DNA of 64,000 nucleotides from Photobacterium angustum (GCF_003026365.1 NZ_PYOM01000002.1:62001-126000), one strand, 5' to 3'; positions 1 through 9,253 are shown, numbered from the stretch's first letter. Notes: generated by a model from the letters alone, not told the origin. Made by a program: numbers and translations.

Positions 1-854
1 GCGTGGCGGTTGTAATTAGGTAATGACAGAACAAATGTACTACTCATTGGGTGCATTACATTACCATCAACAGTAGGTAATAAAGCTACGCCTAAAGCAT
101 CGCCCATTGCCTTCTTTAAATCTTGATATGCCCAATCACCATTAATCGCATACGCCTCTTTACCTTGAATAAAATCACTTTGTGAACAAGTATAATTACA
201 TTCAGGGTTTACAATTTTTTGCTCTGATAAATAACGATAATATTTTAAGGCCTTAACCATTTCTGGTGTATTAAGTGATATTTCACCATCAATAATTGGC
301 CAACCATTAAATGCTGACAAAAATGGTATAAAGTAATACATATCAAGGTAATTCCACCCAATAGGTAAAATATTTTTATCAAGCCACTTTTGCTTGGTAT
401 CAATAATGTCATGCCAACTACTCACAGGCTGAGAAACTAGCTTTTTATTATAATATAACAATAGGTTATTCCCTTGAATAACAGGAACTCCCCAAAATTT
501 ATCATCTACATACGCTGTCATCATCGCTTTTTGAGAAAGCTCTGGTGATAACCAACCTTTAGGAATACTCGACAGTTTCATTAAACTATGTAAGCCAATA
601 AAATCAGAGGGAAAAATGACAAGATCAGGTAAACCGCCATATTGTGCGCCCAGTAAAATTTCAGCTTTTATCTTCTCAGGATCAAATTGGACAAGAGAAA
701 TATTTATATTATTTTCTTTTTGAAATTCACTTACCAATAATTCAATAAAACTATTATCTTGATGCGAATACCAAAGCGTTAATCTCTCTTCAGCTTTTGC
801 AGATAAAGAAAGAAACATCATCAGAAACAATACTACACTTCTTAATATAACCAC
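1..854 (-). CDS. ABC-type extracellular (sugar-type) solute-binding protein, 3' end outside window
   Basis: Partial gene: it starts inside the window and runs off the left edge, so the C-terminus is missing. I chose GTG at 854 because AAAAGG lies about 8 bases upstream and the first residues form a signal peptide ending SLSAKA. The mature part begins ERLTLWYSHQDNSF and continues with motifs of the maltose-binding-type family (GVPVIQGNNLLLYYNKK, a periplasmic lobe with many aromatic residues). Family knowledge says such proteins capture an oligosaccharide or polyol in the periplasm and deliver it to an ABC permease. The permease genes would lie to the left, outside the window. The substrate cannot be told from this fragment. 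Confidence 0.8.
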   Translation of the reverse strand, partial: MVILRSVVLFLMMFLSLSAKAEERLTLWYSHQDNSFIELLVSEFQKENNINISLVQFDPEKIKAEILLGAQYGGLPDLVIFPSDFIGLHSLMKLSSIPKGWLSPELSQKAMMTAYVDDKFWGVPVIQGNNLLLYYNKKLVSQPVSSWHDIIDTKQKWLDKNILPIGWNYLDMYYFIPFLSAFNGWPIIDGEISLNTPEMVKALKYYRYLSEQKIVNPECNYTCSQSDFIQGKEAYAINGDWAYQDLKKAMGDALGVALLPTVDGNVMHPMSSTFVLSLPNYNRH

Positions 855-1220
855 GCTAAATACCTTTTGAGGATATCGATAAAAAGCGAACAATATTATA
901 AATATAATACACACCTATCGATATTGACGGTATAATAAATCATTCCAAAAAAGAATCAAATACTCACCAAGCAAAACCTAAGTGATATATCTATAACTTA
1001 TAGCTATATAACAGGTTATGTATTTCGATTTACCCCTGAAGATACTAATATTTACTGGTAATACAACATGTTACATTATTAATTTATTACTCTTTTGTTA
1101 GCTACCGATGACTTAATCACCCTAATGTGAAGTAATTCAAGTAAAAAATTAACACATCTTTCATCTAACCGTTATGATGACCTATCTTTATCTTTTTTAA
1201 CTGCAAGCGCACATAGAGTT
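855..1220. other. Divergent intergenic region
   Basis: About 365 AT-rich bases separate the divergently transcribed solute-binding protein and NlpC/P60 genes. It must hold both promoters. I see no convincing operator, RNA gene or further reading frame in it. Confidence 0.5.
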
Positions 1221-1787
1221 ATGACATTACCTAAATCCTCATTAGCACTTATCACCTGTTCCCTTGTTTTTCTTACTGCTTGTGAATCAACGGTAAATGC
1301 ATCACCGCAGCCCGCAACGCTATCAAAACAACCTGTGGTAGCTAAAACAGTTGTTAAACCATTGGTTACCCCTATATCAAAAACTGAGTTAAAAAAAGAG
1401 CAAGACATGATCAACTTCGCACGTAAGTATCTTGGTACAAAGTATGTGTGGGGTGGGACAACACCTAAAGGTTTTGATTGCTCAGGTTTCATTAAATATG
1501 TTTATAACAAGTACGATATTTCAATACCTCGTACAACAGCAGCTTACCCTAATCTTTATGATAAAAAAGTATCGCTAAAACATGCCAAAGTAGGCGATCT
1601 CATTGTTTTCACAGGAACAAATCCGAAAATTCGTAAACCAGGTCATGCAGGTATTATTACTGAAGTGGGTAAAAACACATTGAAATTTGTTCATAGCTCT
1701 TCATCTAAAAAGCATTTTGGTGTGACTGAAACCGACTATTATAAAAGTGGTTATCCAAAGCGTTACTTAACAGTGATCAAAATGTAG
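1221..1787 (+). CDS. NlpC/P60 family lipoprotein (Spr/NlpC-like peptidoglycan hydrolase)
   Basis: The 188-residue protein starts with a lipoprotein signal ending LTAC, so Cys21 is the probable lipidation site. After a short linker rich in Ser, Lys and Val comes an NlpC/P60 cysteine-peptidase domain (about residues 60-188): FDCSGF carries the catalytic Cys, GHAGI the catalytic His and VHSSS the third polar position. Family members (NlpC, MepS/Spr) cut the D-iGlu-mDAP bond in peptidoglycan stem peptides and act from the outer membrane in the periplasm. The length matches Spr/NlpC. The ATG has only a weak upstream purine stretch. The gene appears monocistronic. Exact bond specificity is inferred. 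Confidence 0.88.
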   Translation: MTLPKSSLALITCSLVFLTACESTVNASPQPATLSKQPVVAKTVVKPLVTPISKTELKKEQDMINFARKYLGTKYVWGGTTPKGFDCSGFIKYVYNKYDISIPRTTAAYPNLYDKKVSLKHAKVGDLIVFTGTNPKIRKPGHAGIITEVGKNTLKFVHSSSSKKHFGVTETDYYKSGYPKRYLTVIKM

Positions 1788-1810
1788 CGCAGATAATCGA
1801 GCAATTTAGC

Positions 1811-1839
1811 GATAAGAGGAGTACCATGCTCCTTTTATC
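1811..1839 (+). terminator. Possible hairpin after the NlpC/P60 gene
   Basis: GATAAGAGGAG pairs with CTCCTTTTATC around a 7-base loop, with one G-T pair. No clear T-run follows, so terminator function is uncertain. Confidence 0.4.
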
Positions 1840-2018
1840 TGTAATCATTTCTTTACACTGTAAGATTTCCTAAAATTCTCATCATCTAGCCCTACTACCA
1901 GAAACTTTGTATTATTTAGAAAAATAACAGTGTTTGCTAGCGATACGTTTATCGCACTCCAATAGTCATTCTCTGTTTGGTATGCCTAAGTCGGTCACTT
2001 AATACATACCTAGAATAA

Positions 2019-2050
2019 GGGGCTGATAGATCGGTCAATCTATCAGCCCC
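2019..2050 (-). terminator. Strong hairpin terminator after the TyrP-like gene
   Basis: Perfect 13-bp stem GGGGCTGATAGAT / ATCTATCAGCCCC with a 6-base loop, just downstream of the minus-strand permease. On the minus strand it is followed by TTATTCT. Confidence 0.75.
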
Positions 2051-2072
2051 AAACTTTTCAATCACGCTTAGT

Positions 2073-3248
2073 TTAAATAACTTGCGCTCCAATCAAGAAC
2101 AAACCAAAGCCAAAACAAACCATCATTGCAATTTGCCCACCTCCAACTTCGTAATATGCATCATTACTTATTGCTGTTTGTGTTTTACCCTCTGCTTTTC
2201 TTAAGTTAAGAGCCATCATCATAGGTATAAACACTGCAATAAACACCATAATTAAGCCTGCATAACTTAATACTGCTAAAAATTTATCTGCAGCAAATAT
2301 GGCGCCAAATAATGGAAGAATAAAGGTTAAAACATACGTCACCGCACGATTTTGTTTAAACAAATCAATGTTTTGGTCAAATAATGAAAGAGCCACACCA
2401 AAGAATGAAGTCAGCAATGCGAGCCCTGTAAATAATGAAAGAATGACATGTATTCCTTCAAAACGAGTTGCCAGCACATTAATTAACTCGGAAACATTAT
2501 TGAACTGTGTTAATTGCTCGTACGATAAACTTCCCACAACAGCGTAAAGCCAAAGTAAGTAACACACTAATGGAATGAGAGAACCCACTAAGACCATATT
2601 GCGTAATTGCGCATGTGTCGCTTTGTCGTTATAAGACACTAATGATGGAATAACAGGAAAAAAACCAAAACTGGTAAATAACACAGCACTGGTTTTGATT
2701 AGATCAATACTACTGTCATTTGTTGCAGTTAAAAAGTGTGCTAGTGACATATTTGGCACTAAGGCAAAGAGCGTGATAATAAGCACTGCTAACATTAATA
2801 GAAATAACACACGATTAAGCTTGTCAATCACACCCGTACCAGCAGCGACAATACCACCAGCAATAACAGCAAACAGGATTTGACTTTGAACTAACGAGAT
2901 ATCTAAACCTAAATTCAGCACCATTTTATGGACTAAGTCACCGGCACCAATGATGTAAGCCATTAATAAACAGATTAATAGTGCGTATAACAATCCATTA
3001 GTGATTAACTGTCCACCCTTTCCTAATGATTGCTTCGCGATAGTATTCATACCTAAACCACCGCGAACTTTAATACTGGCTTCAAGTAATAATAATGCTG
3101 AATACGTAGTACCGCTCCAAATAATCAACATTAAAATAGTGCCTGACAATAAGCCAAACTGAGCCAATGCCATTGGAATAGCGAGCATTCCTGCACCAAG
3201 TGCCGTACCCGCAATAATTAGCGAGCTACCTATTAATTTTAAATTCAC
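2073..3248 (-). CDS. tyrP: Aromatic amino acid permease, TyrP-like (HAAAP family)
   Basis: The 391-residue protein is almost entirely hydrophobic with about 11 membrane segments. The N-terminus (GSSLIIAGTALGAGMLAIP) is the signature of the hydroxy/aromatic amino acid permease family. Internal blocks such as FTSFGFFPVIPSLVSY and FFGVALSLFDQ resemble E. coli TyrP more than Mtr or TnaB. The expected role is proton-driven uptake of tyrosine, possibly also phenylalanine or tryptophan, across the inner membrane. The ATG at 3248 is the only start that keeps the complete first helix. I looked for a TyrR box upstream and did not find a convincing one. Family is certain; tyrosine specificity is inferred. 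Confidence 0.85.
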   Translation of the reverse strand: MNLKLIGSSLIIAGTALGAGMLAIPMALAQFGLLSGTILMLIIWSGTTYSALLLLEASIKVRGGLGMNTIAKQSLGKGGQLITNGLLYALLICLLMAYIIGAGDLVHKMVLNLGLDISLVQSQILFAVIAGGIVAAGTGVIDKLNRVLFLLMLAVLIITLFALVPNMSLAHFLTATNDSSIDLIKTSAVLFTSFGFFPVIPSLVSYNDKATHAQLRNMVLVGSLIPLVCYLLWLYAVVGSLSYEQLTQFNNVSELINVLATRFEGIHVILSLFTGLALLTSFFGVALSLFDQNIDLFKQNRAVTYVLTFILPLFGAIFAADKFLAVLSYAGLIMVFIAVFIPMMMALNLRKAEGKTQTAISNDAYYEVGGGQIAMMVCFGFGLFLIGAQVI

Positions 3249-3665
3249 ACAATACCCTTACTTTATATATGCAACACAAAGCCTCAGCTTATGGCTGCTC
3301 ATTATCAAATGATTTTAATCTTTAGATTGGTGGCTAATTAATAGCCGTGACTAAATCGAGATGAATATAAAGATAGGTTCGAAAAGACAGCCAACGAGCA
3401 TTGTCGCTGAGCTTGATGAATAGAAAAGTTACACAACATTAATCGTACTCCAAAAACGATATTAATAATGATGAGTGGTCATGATGTTTCATTTCGGTCA
3501 AAACGAACATCGCTCATCTGTTGCCATACTAAAACACATTTCTAAAGAATGAAATAATAGATTATATCCTCAGACCAGCAATCTGCTTATATAAGCCTTC
3601 AGTGCTTATTAACTAAAGGCTTATGGAATGCTTTAACGAGATTAATACTCAGAGTAATGGTTTAT
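3249..3665. other. Intergenic region upstream of the permease
   Basis: About 415 bases between the permease start and the 3' end of the next minus-strand gene. It holds an inverted repeat at 3591-3624 (annotated separately) and presumably the permease promoter. I see no other reading frame, RNA gene or recognisable operator. Confidence 0.4.
3591..3624 (-). terminator. Possible hairpin after the 80-residue gene
   Basis: 9-bp arms ATAAGCCTT / AAGGCTTAT separated by 16 bases, about 40 bases past the stop of the 3666-3908 gene. No T-run, so the call is weak. Confidence 0.35.
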
Positions 3666-3908
3666 TCACCCCATGTGCTTTTCTGAAGCAAGACTAACGA
3701 GGGTTAAGCAGTTAAATGAACCTGGTTTTACAGCAATTAAGCTACCATCGCCAAACTGAATTCCATCAAAGAACTGAGAGCCCCATTTTACACGCTTAAA
3801 GTGTGCATAACGCGCTTTTGAATATACGGTTTCTAAGGCGTTCAAAGCACCTTCACGCTTTACTTGCTCTTGAATTGCTTTACTTAATAATTTATCAGCA
3901 ATAAGCAT
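3666..3908 (-). CDS. Conserved small cytosolic protein of unknown function
   Basis: 80 residues, no signal peptide or membrane segment. It has an excellent Shine-Dalgarno (TAGGAGG, 5 bases before ATG), which makes it a real gene. The N-terminal half is predicted helical (LLSKAIQEQVKREGALNALE) and the second half is richer in aromatic and glycine residues. I do not recognise the family. It stands alone between the permease and the DUF805 gene, on the same strand as both, with its own intergenic spaces. Confidence 0.65.
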   Translation of the reverse strand: MLIADKLLSKAIQEQVKREGALNALETVYSKARYAHFKRVKWGSQFFDGIQFGDGSLIAVKPGSFNCLTLVSLASEKHMG

Positions 3909-4037
3909 CGTTGCCTCCTACAAAAATAACCGCGCTTTCCATATTCGCTCATTTCTTTTTACCAAACGCACTTAGATATGCAAGGGCACGTTTAACAATT
4001 TATACTTTTTTTAATTAGCTGCTTAAATTTCACACAC

Positions 4038-4067
4038 AAAAAAGCCCAGAACTTTTGTCTGAGCTTT
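4038..4067 (-). terminator. Terminator after the DUF805 gene
   Basis: On the minus strand the stem AAAGCTCAGA / TTCTGGGCTTT (one mismatch) is followed by TTT and lies about 30 bases past the stop codon. Confidence 0.6.
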
Positions 4068-4094
4068 ATGTTAAATATGATGATTATTTGGTAT

Positions 4095-4478
4095 TTACAC
4101 CGTGAATGAACCTTCATTTTGCTTTGGATTTGGACCAAATCGGTTATCACCTGGCTTACTGTCTTGTACCATGAAATAGATCAACACTAATATACCAACA
4201 ATCGGGACAAACATGATCAGCGCCCACCAACCGGTACGATCTTGATCATGCAAACGACGGACAATCACGGCAATATTAGGGATAACAATAAACAGTGAAT
4301 ATAACGCTGCTAATACTCCGTAGCCATCCCCAATGGTTGGTAAACCTAAAACGCTATCAGCAAACCCTAGTGCCATACTGATCAAAGCGCTAAAAAGTGT
4401 AAAAAACCAAAACTCTTTACGGCGTGAACGACCATTAAACTGCGCATATTTTTTTAAAACTGCAAGATACCAATCCAT
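4095..4478 (-). CDS. DUF805 family inner-membrane protein
   Basis: 127 residues with four predicted membrane helices. The N-terminal block YAQFNGRSRRKEFWFF and the mid-protein RRLHDQDRTGWWALI are the two hallmarks of DUF805 (E. coli YhaH/YhaI family). C-terminal residues GDNRFGPNP are also typical. Function of the family is not established. An AAAGGAAG ribosome site precedes the ATG. The gene is monocistronic, with its own terminator. Confidence 0.88.
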   Translation of the reverse strand: MDWYLAVLKKYAQFNGRSRRKEFWFFTLFSALISMALGFADSVLGLPTIGDGYGVLAALYSLFIVIPNIAVIVRRLHDQDRTGWWALIMFVPIVGILVLIYFMVQDSKPGDNRFGPNPKQNEGSFTV

Positions 4479-4748
4479 TTTTCTTCCTTTAGTCCGATAT
4501 TTCTAAGCTAATAAGCCTCTTAGACAAAATGTATTCCTTTTCATAACTATAGCCAAGCGATTTTAACTATCTCTTTGTTGTGAGGCCGCTCAAAAATAAA
4601 AATGACATTCACTTTGTATTCTATTTACACTGTGAGTGACTTAATAAAGCCTAGAAAATAAGCACCTTGTTTTTAACATTTATTCACTTTCTCTCGCATT
4701 ATTATTTTACTCACTTTCGAGGAATTTTAACTGCAATAGGGATAGACA

Positions 4749-7289
4749 ATGCAAAAGACACTTCTTACCTGTGCGTTAGCCGTCGCCTTTAGCACATCGC
4801 ATGCTTATGCGGCAGATTGTTCTAATATCGCCGAATGGCAAGCAGATATAGCCTACAATGGCGGTAGCCAAGTCCAACAAGACAATAACATATATAATGC
4901 AAATTGGTGGTCTCAAGGCAATCAGCCATCGAGCCACTCTGGGCCTTGGCAAGAATGGACATTCGTTGATAGCTGCATGAGCAGTGGGAATCAAGATCCA
5001 TCCGTAACACTGATCTCACCGCTTAATAATGCACAATTAACCGCGCAAACAGATATTACGTTGGCTGCTAACGCAAGTGATAAAGATGGTTCTATTCAAC
5101 ATGTTGAGTTTTTCATAAACCAACAATCTATTGCAGTTGTCGATACAGCCCCATACCAAATTAATTGGACAACGGAGCTTGGCAACTACACCATTACTGC
5201 CACAGCAACGGATAATGAAAATGCTACTAAAACAGATGTTGTAAATATTAGTGTCATTTCAGCGAGTGAAAACCTTGCGCCAAGTATTGCAATTAGTTCA
5301 CCAACATCAGATACCACTATCTTTGAAGGCGATACAGTAACGATAACAGCCGATGCCGAAGATAAAGATGGCTCAGTCACTCAGGTAGAGTTCTTTGTTG
5401 ATAACCAACTAATCGCAACAAGTTCTTCTGCCCCGTTCACAGCGCAATGGACATCAACGGCTGGTAATCATCAAATTACAGCCAAAGCAACAGACAATGA
5501 AAATAGTACAACCACATCAAGTGCGATAACTCTCACTGTTGATAACGTTATTGTTGGTGGTGGTTGTGGTGATATTCCAATCTTTACATCTGGTACTGAT
5601 TATCTAACTGGCGATTTAGTCGAGAGTTATAATCATAAATACCGTTGTGACGTCGCAGGTTGGTGTTCATCATCATCTGATTGGGCTTATAAGCCAGGTG
5701 AGGGACAGCATTGGACTGATGCATGGACAGATTTAGGTATTTGCGCCATTGCCCCTGACGTTAAGATCACTTCTCTTAATGCTCAACAAACAGTATTAGC
5801 AGGAACTACCTTAACGATTGATGCTGATGCTACTGATGCCGATGGTGCTATAGAGCAAGTCAGTTTTTATGCTAACGAACAACTTATTGACACCGATCTT
5901 ATAGCCCCTTATAGCACACAGTGGTTAGCATCAGACTTAGGTAATACCACAATTAAAGTCGTTGCCATTGATAATGAAGCGAACACGAATGAAGCAAGCG
6001 CTACGGTTACTGTAAGCGATCAGGCTCTTGTTACGAGCTTAACGTCTCCAAGTAGTGGTTCTGTTGTTACACTAGGAAAAGCACTCACCCTTTCAGCAAC
6101 AGCGACGGCACTAACCAGTGATATTCGACAAGTTGATTTCATTATTAACGGCAATGTTGTTGCAACTGATAAGACTGCGCCTTATAGCACTTCTTGGACG
6201 GCGCAATCTGCAGGTAATTACACTGTCACAGCCATCGCTACGAATGGGAACGGTGAAACGGCACTATCAACCGCAGCCAGTGTAAAAGTACAAGAACCGA
6301 TTGAAGCTCAACATAACTTAATTGGCTATTGGCACAACTTCGTTAATGGCTCTGGCTGTCCAATACGTCTTCGTGATATTTCGCCAGCTTGGGATATTAT
6401 CGATATCGCATTTGCTGATAATGACCGAAACAGCGACGGTACTGTTCACTTTAATTTATACAACGGTGACATTCGCAGTAGCTGTGAACCGCTTGATCCA
6501 CAACAATTTAAAGATGATGTTCGTGAATTACGCGCACAAGGTAAAATCATCGTTCTTTCGCTTGGTGGTGCTGAAGGTACTATCACTTTAAATAACGATG
6601 CAGACCAAGCAAACTTTGTTTCAAGCTTGACTGATATTATAAATGAATGGGGATTTGACGGGCTAGATATTGACTTAGAAAGTGGGTCGAACTTACTTCA
6701 TGGTACAGAGATCCAAGCTCGTCTGCCTGTTGCGTTAAAACAAATCGAAGCCAACATTGGTGGTGATATGTATATAACCATGGCACCTGAACACCCTTAT
6801 GTTCAAGGCGGCATGATTGCTTACTCAGGAATTTGGGGCGCTTACATCCCGATGATAAATGAGTTACGTGACATGCTAAATCTGCTGCATGTACAACTAT
6901 ATAACAACGGTGGTTTAGCAAATCCATATACTTCAGGAGTAGCCCCTGAAGGATCGATTGATATGATGGTGGCTTCAGTCAAAATGTTAGTTGAAGGGTT
7001 TGAACTGGCAGATGGTAGTCAATTTGCACCACTTCGCGATGATCAAGTTGCGATTGGCTTGCCGTCAGGACCAAGTTCCGCGAACTCTGGACAAGCACCA
7101 ACACAAAATATTATTGATGCACTAGATTGTGTAACCAAAGGCAGTAGTTGTGGCTCTGTTGTTCCGACTAAACTGTATCCAAACTTTGGTGGTGTCATGA
7201 CTTGGTCGATTAACTGGGATGTTCATGATGGCTTTAATTTCTCTGGTCCTATCGGAGATAAGCTTCAACAAATGAATAACCAACGTTAA
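4749..7289 (+). CDS. Secreted modular chitinase, GH18 with two chitin-binding and four Ig-like domains
   Basis: 846 residues. Order: signal peptide 1-21 (cut after AYA); a CBM5/12-type chitin-binding domain about 22-76 (WQADIAYNGGSQV, paired Cys24/Cys76); two Ig-like repeats about 80-265, each with a DxDG(S)IxxVEFF motif; a second chitin-binding domain 270-332; two more Ig-like repeats about 335-515; and a C-terminal GH18 barrel about 518-846. The catalytic motif DGLDIDLE sits at 637-644, so Glu644 is the proton donor, and all three Asp of DxxDxDxE are present. The enzyme hydrolyses chitin outside the cell. Size and domain order resemble the large ChiA-2-type chitinases of vibrios. A preceding AGGGA and an in-frame signal peptide support the ATG. 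It is monocistronic. Confidence 0.95.
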   Translation: MQKTLLTCALAVAFSTSHAYAADCSNIAEWQADIAYNGGSQVQQDNNIYNANWWSQGNQPSSHSGPWQEWTFVDSCMSSGNQDPSVTLISPLNNAQLTAQTDITLAANASDKDGSIQHVEFFINQQSIAVVDTAPYQINWTTELGNYTITATATDNENATKTDVVNISVISASENLAPSIAISSPTSDTTIFEGDTVTITADAEDKDGSVTQVEFFVDNQLIATSSSAPFTAQWTSTAGNHQITAKATDNENSTTTSSAITLTVDNVIVGGGCGDIPIFTSGTDYLTGDLVESYNHKYRCDVAGWCSSSSDWAYKPGEGQHWTDAWTDLGICAIAPDVKITSLNAQQTVLAGTTLTIDADATDADGAIEQVSFYANEQLIDTDLIAPYSTQWLASDLGNTTIKVVAIDNEANTNEASATVTVSDQALVTSLTSPSSGSVVTLGKALTLSATATALTSDIRQVDFIINGNVVATDKTAPYSTSWTAQSAGNYTVTAIATNGNGETALSTAASVKVQEPIEAQHNLIGYWHNFVNGSGCPIRLRDISPAWDIIDIAFADNDRNSDGTVHFNLYNGDIRSSCEPLDPQQFKDDVRELRAQGKIIVLSLGGAEGTITLNNDADQANFVSSLTDIINEWGFDGLDIDLESGSNLLHGTEIQARLPVALKQIEANIGGDMYITMAPEHPYVQGGMIAYSGIWGAYIPMINELRDMLNLLHVQLYNNGGLANPYTSGVAPEGSIDMMVASVKMLVEGFELADGSQFAPLRDDQVAIGLPSGPSSANSGQAPTQNIIDALDCVTKGSSCGSVVPTKLYPNFGGVMTWSINWDVHDGFNFSGPIGDKLQQMNNQR

Positions 7290-7306
7290 CCCGTACCTAT
7301 GATATA

Positions 7307-7347
7307 CAAACGCCAAGATTGCTATTTATGCATCTTGGCGTTTTTTT
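7307..7347 (+). terminator. Rho-independent terminator after the chitinase
   Basis: Stem AACGCCAAGA / TCTTGGCGTT followed by seven T. It may also stop the converging gene at 7365-7640. Confidence 0.88.
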
Positions 7348-7364
7348 GAAATAAGGAAAATAAT

Positions 7365-7640
7365 TTAATAGCGCTTAATTCGAACCACTTTCATCGTTTC
7401 AACTTCAAACCCTGCCACTACCATCATTTCAGGGTAATACGTCATATTCACTTTACAGCCATTTAAGCTTTTATATTTTTTCTTTCGTTTAAATTTAAAT
7501 GGAACATCGTAACCTTCAATCATCAAAGTATGCAGGATCCACTCACCGTCTTCTCGCTGAGTATGTGAGCGAACTTTCAATCCATCGCTATGAATGAGTT
7601 CAGCATGTTTTGCTACAAGCCTATCCACATCAGATTTCAT
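7365..7640 (-). CDS. Small hypothetical protein, basic, DUF-like
   Basis: 91 residues with no signal peptide or membrane helix. It is rich in Lys/Arg (FKFKRKKKYKSL) with an alternating hydrophobic pattern suggesting a small beta-rich fold. I do not recognise a family. The ATG has AAGGG about 11 bases upstream. The gene converges on the chitinase and is followed upstream by nupC on the same strand, but a terminator at 7685-7712 separates them. Probably real because of its length and clean spacing. Confidence 0.6.
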   Translation of the reverse strand: MKSDVDRLVAKHAELIHSDGLKVRSHTQREDGEWILHTLMIEGYDVPFKFKRKKKYKSLNGCKVNMTYYPEMMVVAGFEVETMKVVRIKRY

Positions 7641-7684
7641 GATATGCGTTTCCCTTATATTTATTGTTCAAAAACCACATATAC

Positions 7685-7712
7685 AAAAACAGAGAGCCTA
7701 AGCTCTCTGTTT
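7685..7712 (-). terminator. Terminator after nupC
   Basis: Perfect 11-bp stem AAACAGAGAGC / GCTCTCTGTTT with a 4-base loop. On the minus strand it ends in TTTTTG. Confidence 0.85.
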
Positions 7713-7738
7713 GGTATTTTATTCTACTTTCTATATTA

Positions 7739-9001
7739 CTATGAAAGAGGGATAAATAAACCTGCCAATGTCGCACTCATTAAGTTTGCAAGTGTTGCAG
7801 CAAAAATAGCTTTCATACCTAAACGTGCAATCTCAGGACGACGTTGTGGAACAATACCACCTAAACCGCCCATTAACATTGCAATAGAAGTTAAGTTAGC
7901 AAAACCACACAATGCAAAGGTCACAATCGCTTGAGAGTGCTCGCTTAATTTAGCTACCGTTTCAGGCTTCATTAAATCAGCGAATGCAATAAATTCATTA
8001 ACGGCAATTTTAGTACCAATCAAACTTGCAGCCGTTGTTGCCTCTGACCATGGCACACCAATTAACCATGCAACAGGCGCAAATAGATAACCAAAAATCA
8101 TATCAAGGCTTAGATGATGTAAACCATCCCAATTAAAGCCCAACCACTGACCAACAGAGGCTAACCAGTTACCAATATGACCTAAGCCGCCATTCACAAG
8201 CGCGATTAAACTGATAACCGCCAGTAAACTTGCGCCGACTGCCATAGCAATTTGTAAGCCACTTAACGCACCACGAGAAGCTGCATCAACCATGTTAACC
8301 GGTTCGTCTTCTTCACCATCGTCTTCTTCTTCCATGGTGTGAACACCTTCAGTCTGAGGAACAAGCAACTTTGCCATCATCAAACCTGCAGGAGCAGACA
8401 TAAAGCTTGCCGCAATTAGGTACTTAAGCTGAACACCTAATCCCGCATATCCCACCATTGTACCACCAGCAACAGAAGCTAAACCGCCAACCATTACTGC
8501 GAATAATTCTGAACGTGTCATTCGAGCCAAAAATGGTCGTACAACTAAAGGCGCTTCAACTGAACCGACAAAAATATTAGCTGTTGCAGACATTGACTCT
8601 GTACGTGTTGTACCTAGCAGCTTTTGTAATATGCCACCAATCGCACTGATCACCCATTTCATGACGCCTAAGTAATACAGCACAGAAATTAACGCAGAGA
8701 AAAACACAATTGAAGGCAAAACGTTAACAGCGAAAATGAAACCTAATTTGAATTGTGCTAACTGACCGAACAGGAATTCAGTACCTTCATGGCCATATTC
8801 AAGAATACCGGACACGGCACCTGATATGCTGTTTAAAACTACACGACCAATAGGAATGTATAAAATGAAGCCAGCAAAAACGACTTGAATACAAAATGCA
8901 CCCAATACGCTTCGCCAATTAATTGCACGACGATTTTCTGAAAATGAAAAACCAACGGCAAAAATAACAATAATGCCTAAGATGCCGACCAAATAATGCA
9001 T
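7739..9001 (-). CDS. nupC: Concentrative nucleoside transporter NupC
   Basis: 420 residues from ATG at 9001 (MHYLVGILG). GGAG lies 7 bases upstream. An in-frame ATG two codons earlier would sit directly on the GGAG, and a longer frame reaching 9076 would add a non-family N-terminus. Family blocks are clear: FFSALISVLYYLGVMKWV, TRTESMSATANIFVGSVEAP and ELFAVMVGGLASVAGGT. CNT proteins import nucleosides with Na+ or H+ across the inner membrane. An acidic stretch (EEEDDGEEDEPV) interrupts the usual loop near residue 230. A CRP-like site lies about 60-80 bases upstream of the start, which fits the known CRP control of nupC in E. coli. Confidence 0.93.
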   Translation of the reverse strand: MHYLVGILGIIVIFAVGFSFSENRRAINWRSVLGAFCIQVVFAGFILYIPIGRVVLNSISGAVSGILEYGHEGTEFLFGQLAQFKLGFIFAVNVLPSIVFFSALISVLYYLGVMKWVISAIGGILQKLLGTTRTESMSATANIFVGSVEAPLVVRPFLARMTRSELFAVMVGGLASVAGGTMVGYAGLGVQLKYLIAASFMSAPAGLMMAKLLVPQTEGVHTMEEEDDGEEDEPVNMVDAASRGALSGLQIAMAVGASLLAVISLIALVNGGLGHIGNWLASVGQWLGFNWDGLHHLSLDMIFGYLFAPVAWLIGVPWSEATTAASLIGTKIAVNEFIAFADLMKPETVAKLSEHSQAIVTFALCGFANLTSIAMLMGGLGGIVPQRRPEIARLGMKAIFAATLANLMSATLAGLFIPLS

Positions 9002-9058
9002 GGTCATTCTCCAATGTGTAGTAGTAAACGATTGCGGGGGGATTCTATTGAGAAATAA

Positions 9059-9080
9059 AAATGTGACAAGGATCAAATTG
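9059..9080 (-). promoter_or_regulatory. Candidate CRP (cAMP receptor) site for nupC
   Basis: AAATGTGA-N6-TCAAATTG: the left half-site TGTGA is perfect and the right TCAAA differs from TCACA at one base, with correct 6-base spacing. It lies 58-79 bases upstream of the chosen nupC start. Confidence 0.55.
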
Positions 9081-9211
9081 TTATTGCAATTAACAACTAG
9101 GAAACAAAAAACATGAAAAATGACTATTTTTCAAACTAAGCAAACGAAATGCGTTTGATTGGTTCCTATATGGGATACTGTTGTTCCCATAATTTACAAT
9201 CAAAAACATTT

Positions 9212-9253
9212 AAAACAGCGTTTAGCTAACCGTTTGCGTCACGCTGCTGTTTT
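9212..9253 (-). terminator. Possible terminator after the LysR gene
   Basis: Imperfect stem AAAACAGC...GCTGTTTT with an inner AGCGT/ACGCT pairing. On the minus strand it follows the stop at 9313 by about 60 bases and is trailed by a T-rich stretch. Confidence 0.45.

Noticed and set aside
1172..1492. 106-codon minus-strand frame opposite the NlpC/P60 lipoprotein
   Set aside because: The plus strand has a lipobox and complete catalytic motifs; the minus-strand frame has none.
3249..3665. TyrR boxes upstream of the TyrP-like gene
   Set aside because: I searched by eye for TGTAAA-N6-TTTACA and found no acceptable match.
6637..6927. Open reading frame of 96 codons antisense to the chitinase GH18 domain
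   Set aside because: It lies wholly within the catalytic domain coding sequence on the other strand, has no ribosome site and no family resemblance.
7590..7934. 114-codon plus-strand frame across the nupC terminator
   Set aside because: It runs through the strong hairpin at 7685-7712 and over the conserved 3' end of nupC; no ribosome site.
9002..9076. N-terminal extension of nupC to 9076
   Set aside because: The added residues are not in the family, the extension covers a CRP site, and GGAG is correctly placed for the start at 9001.
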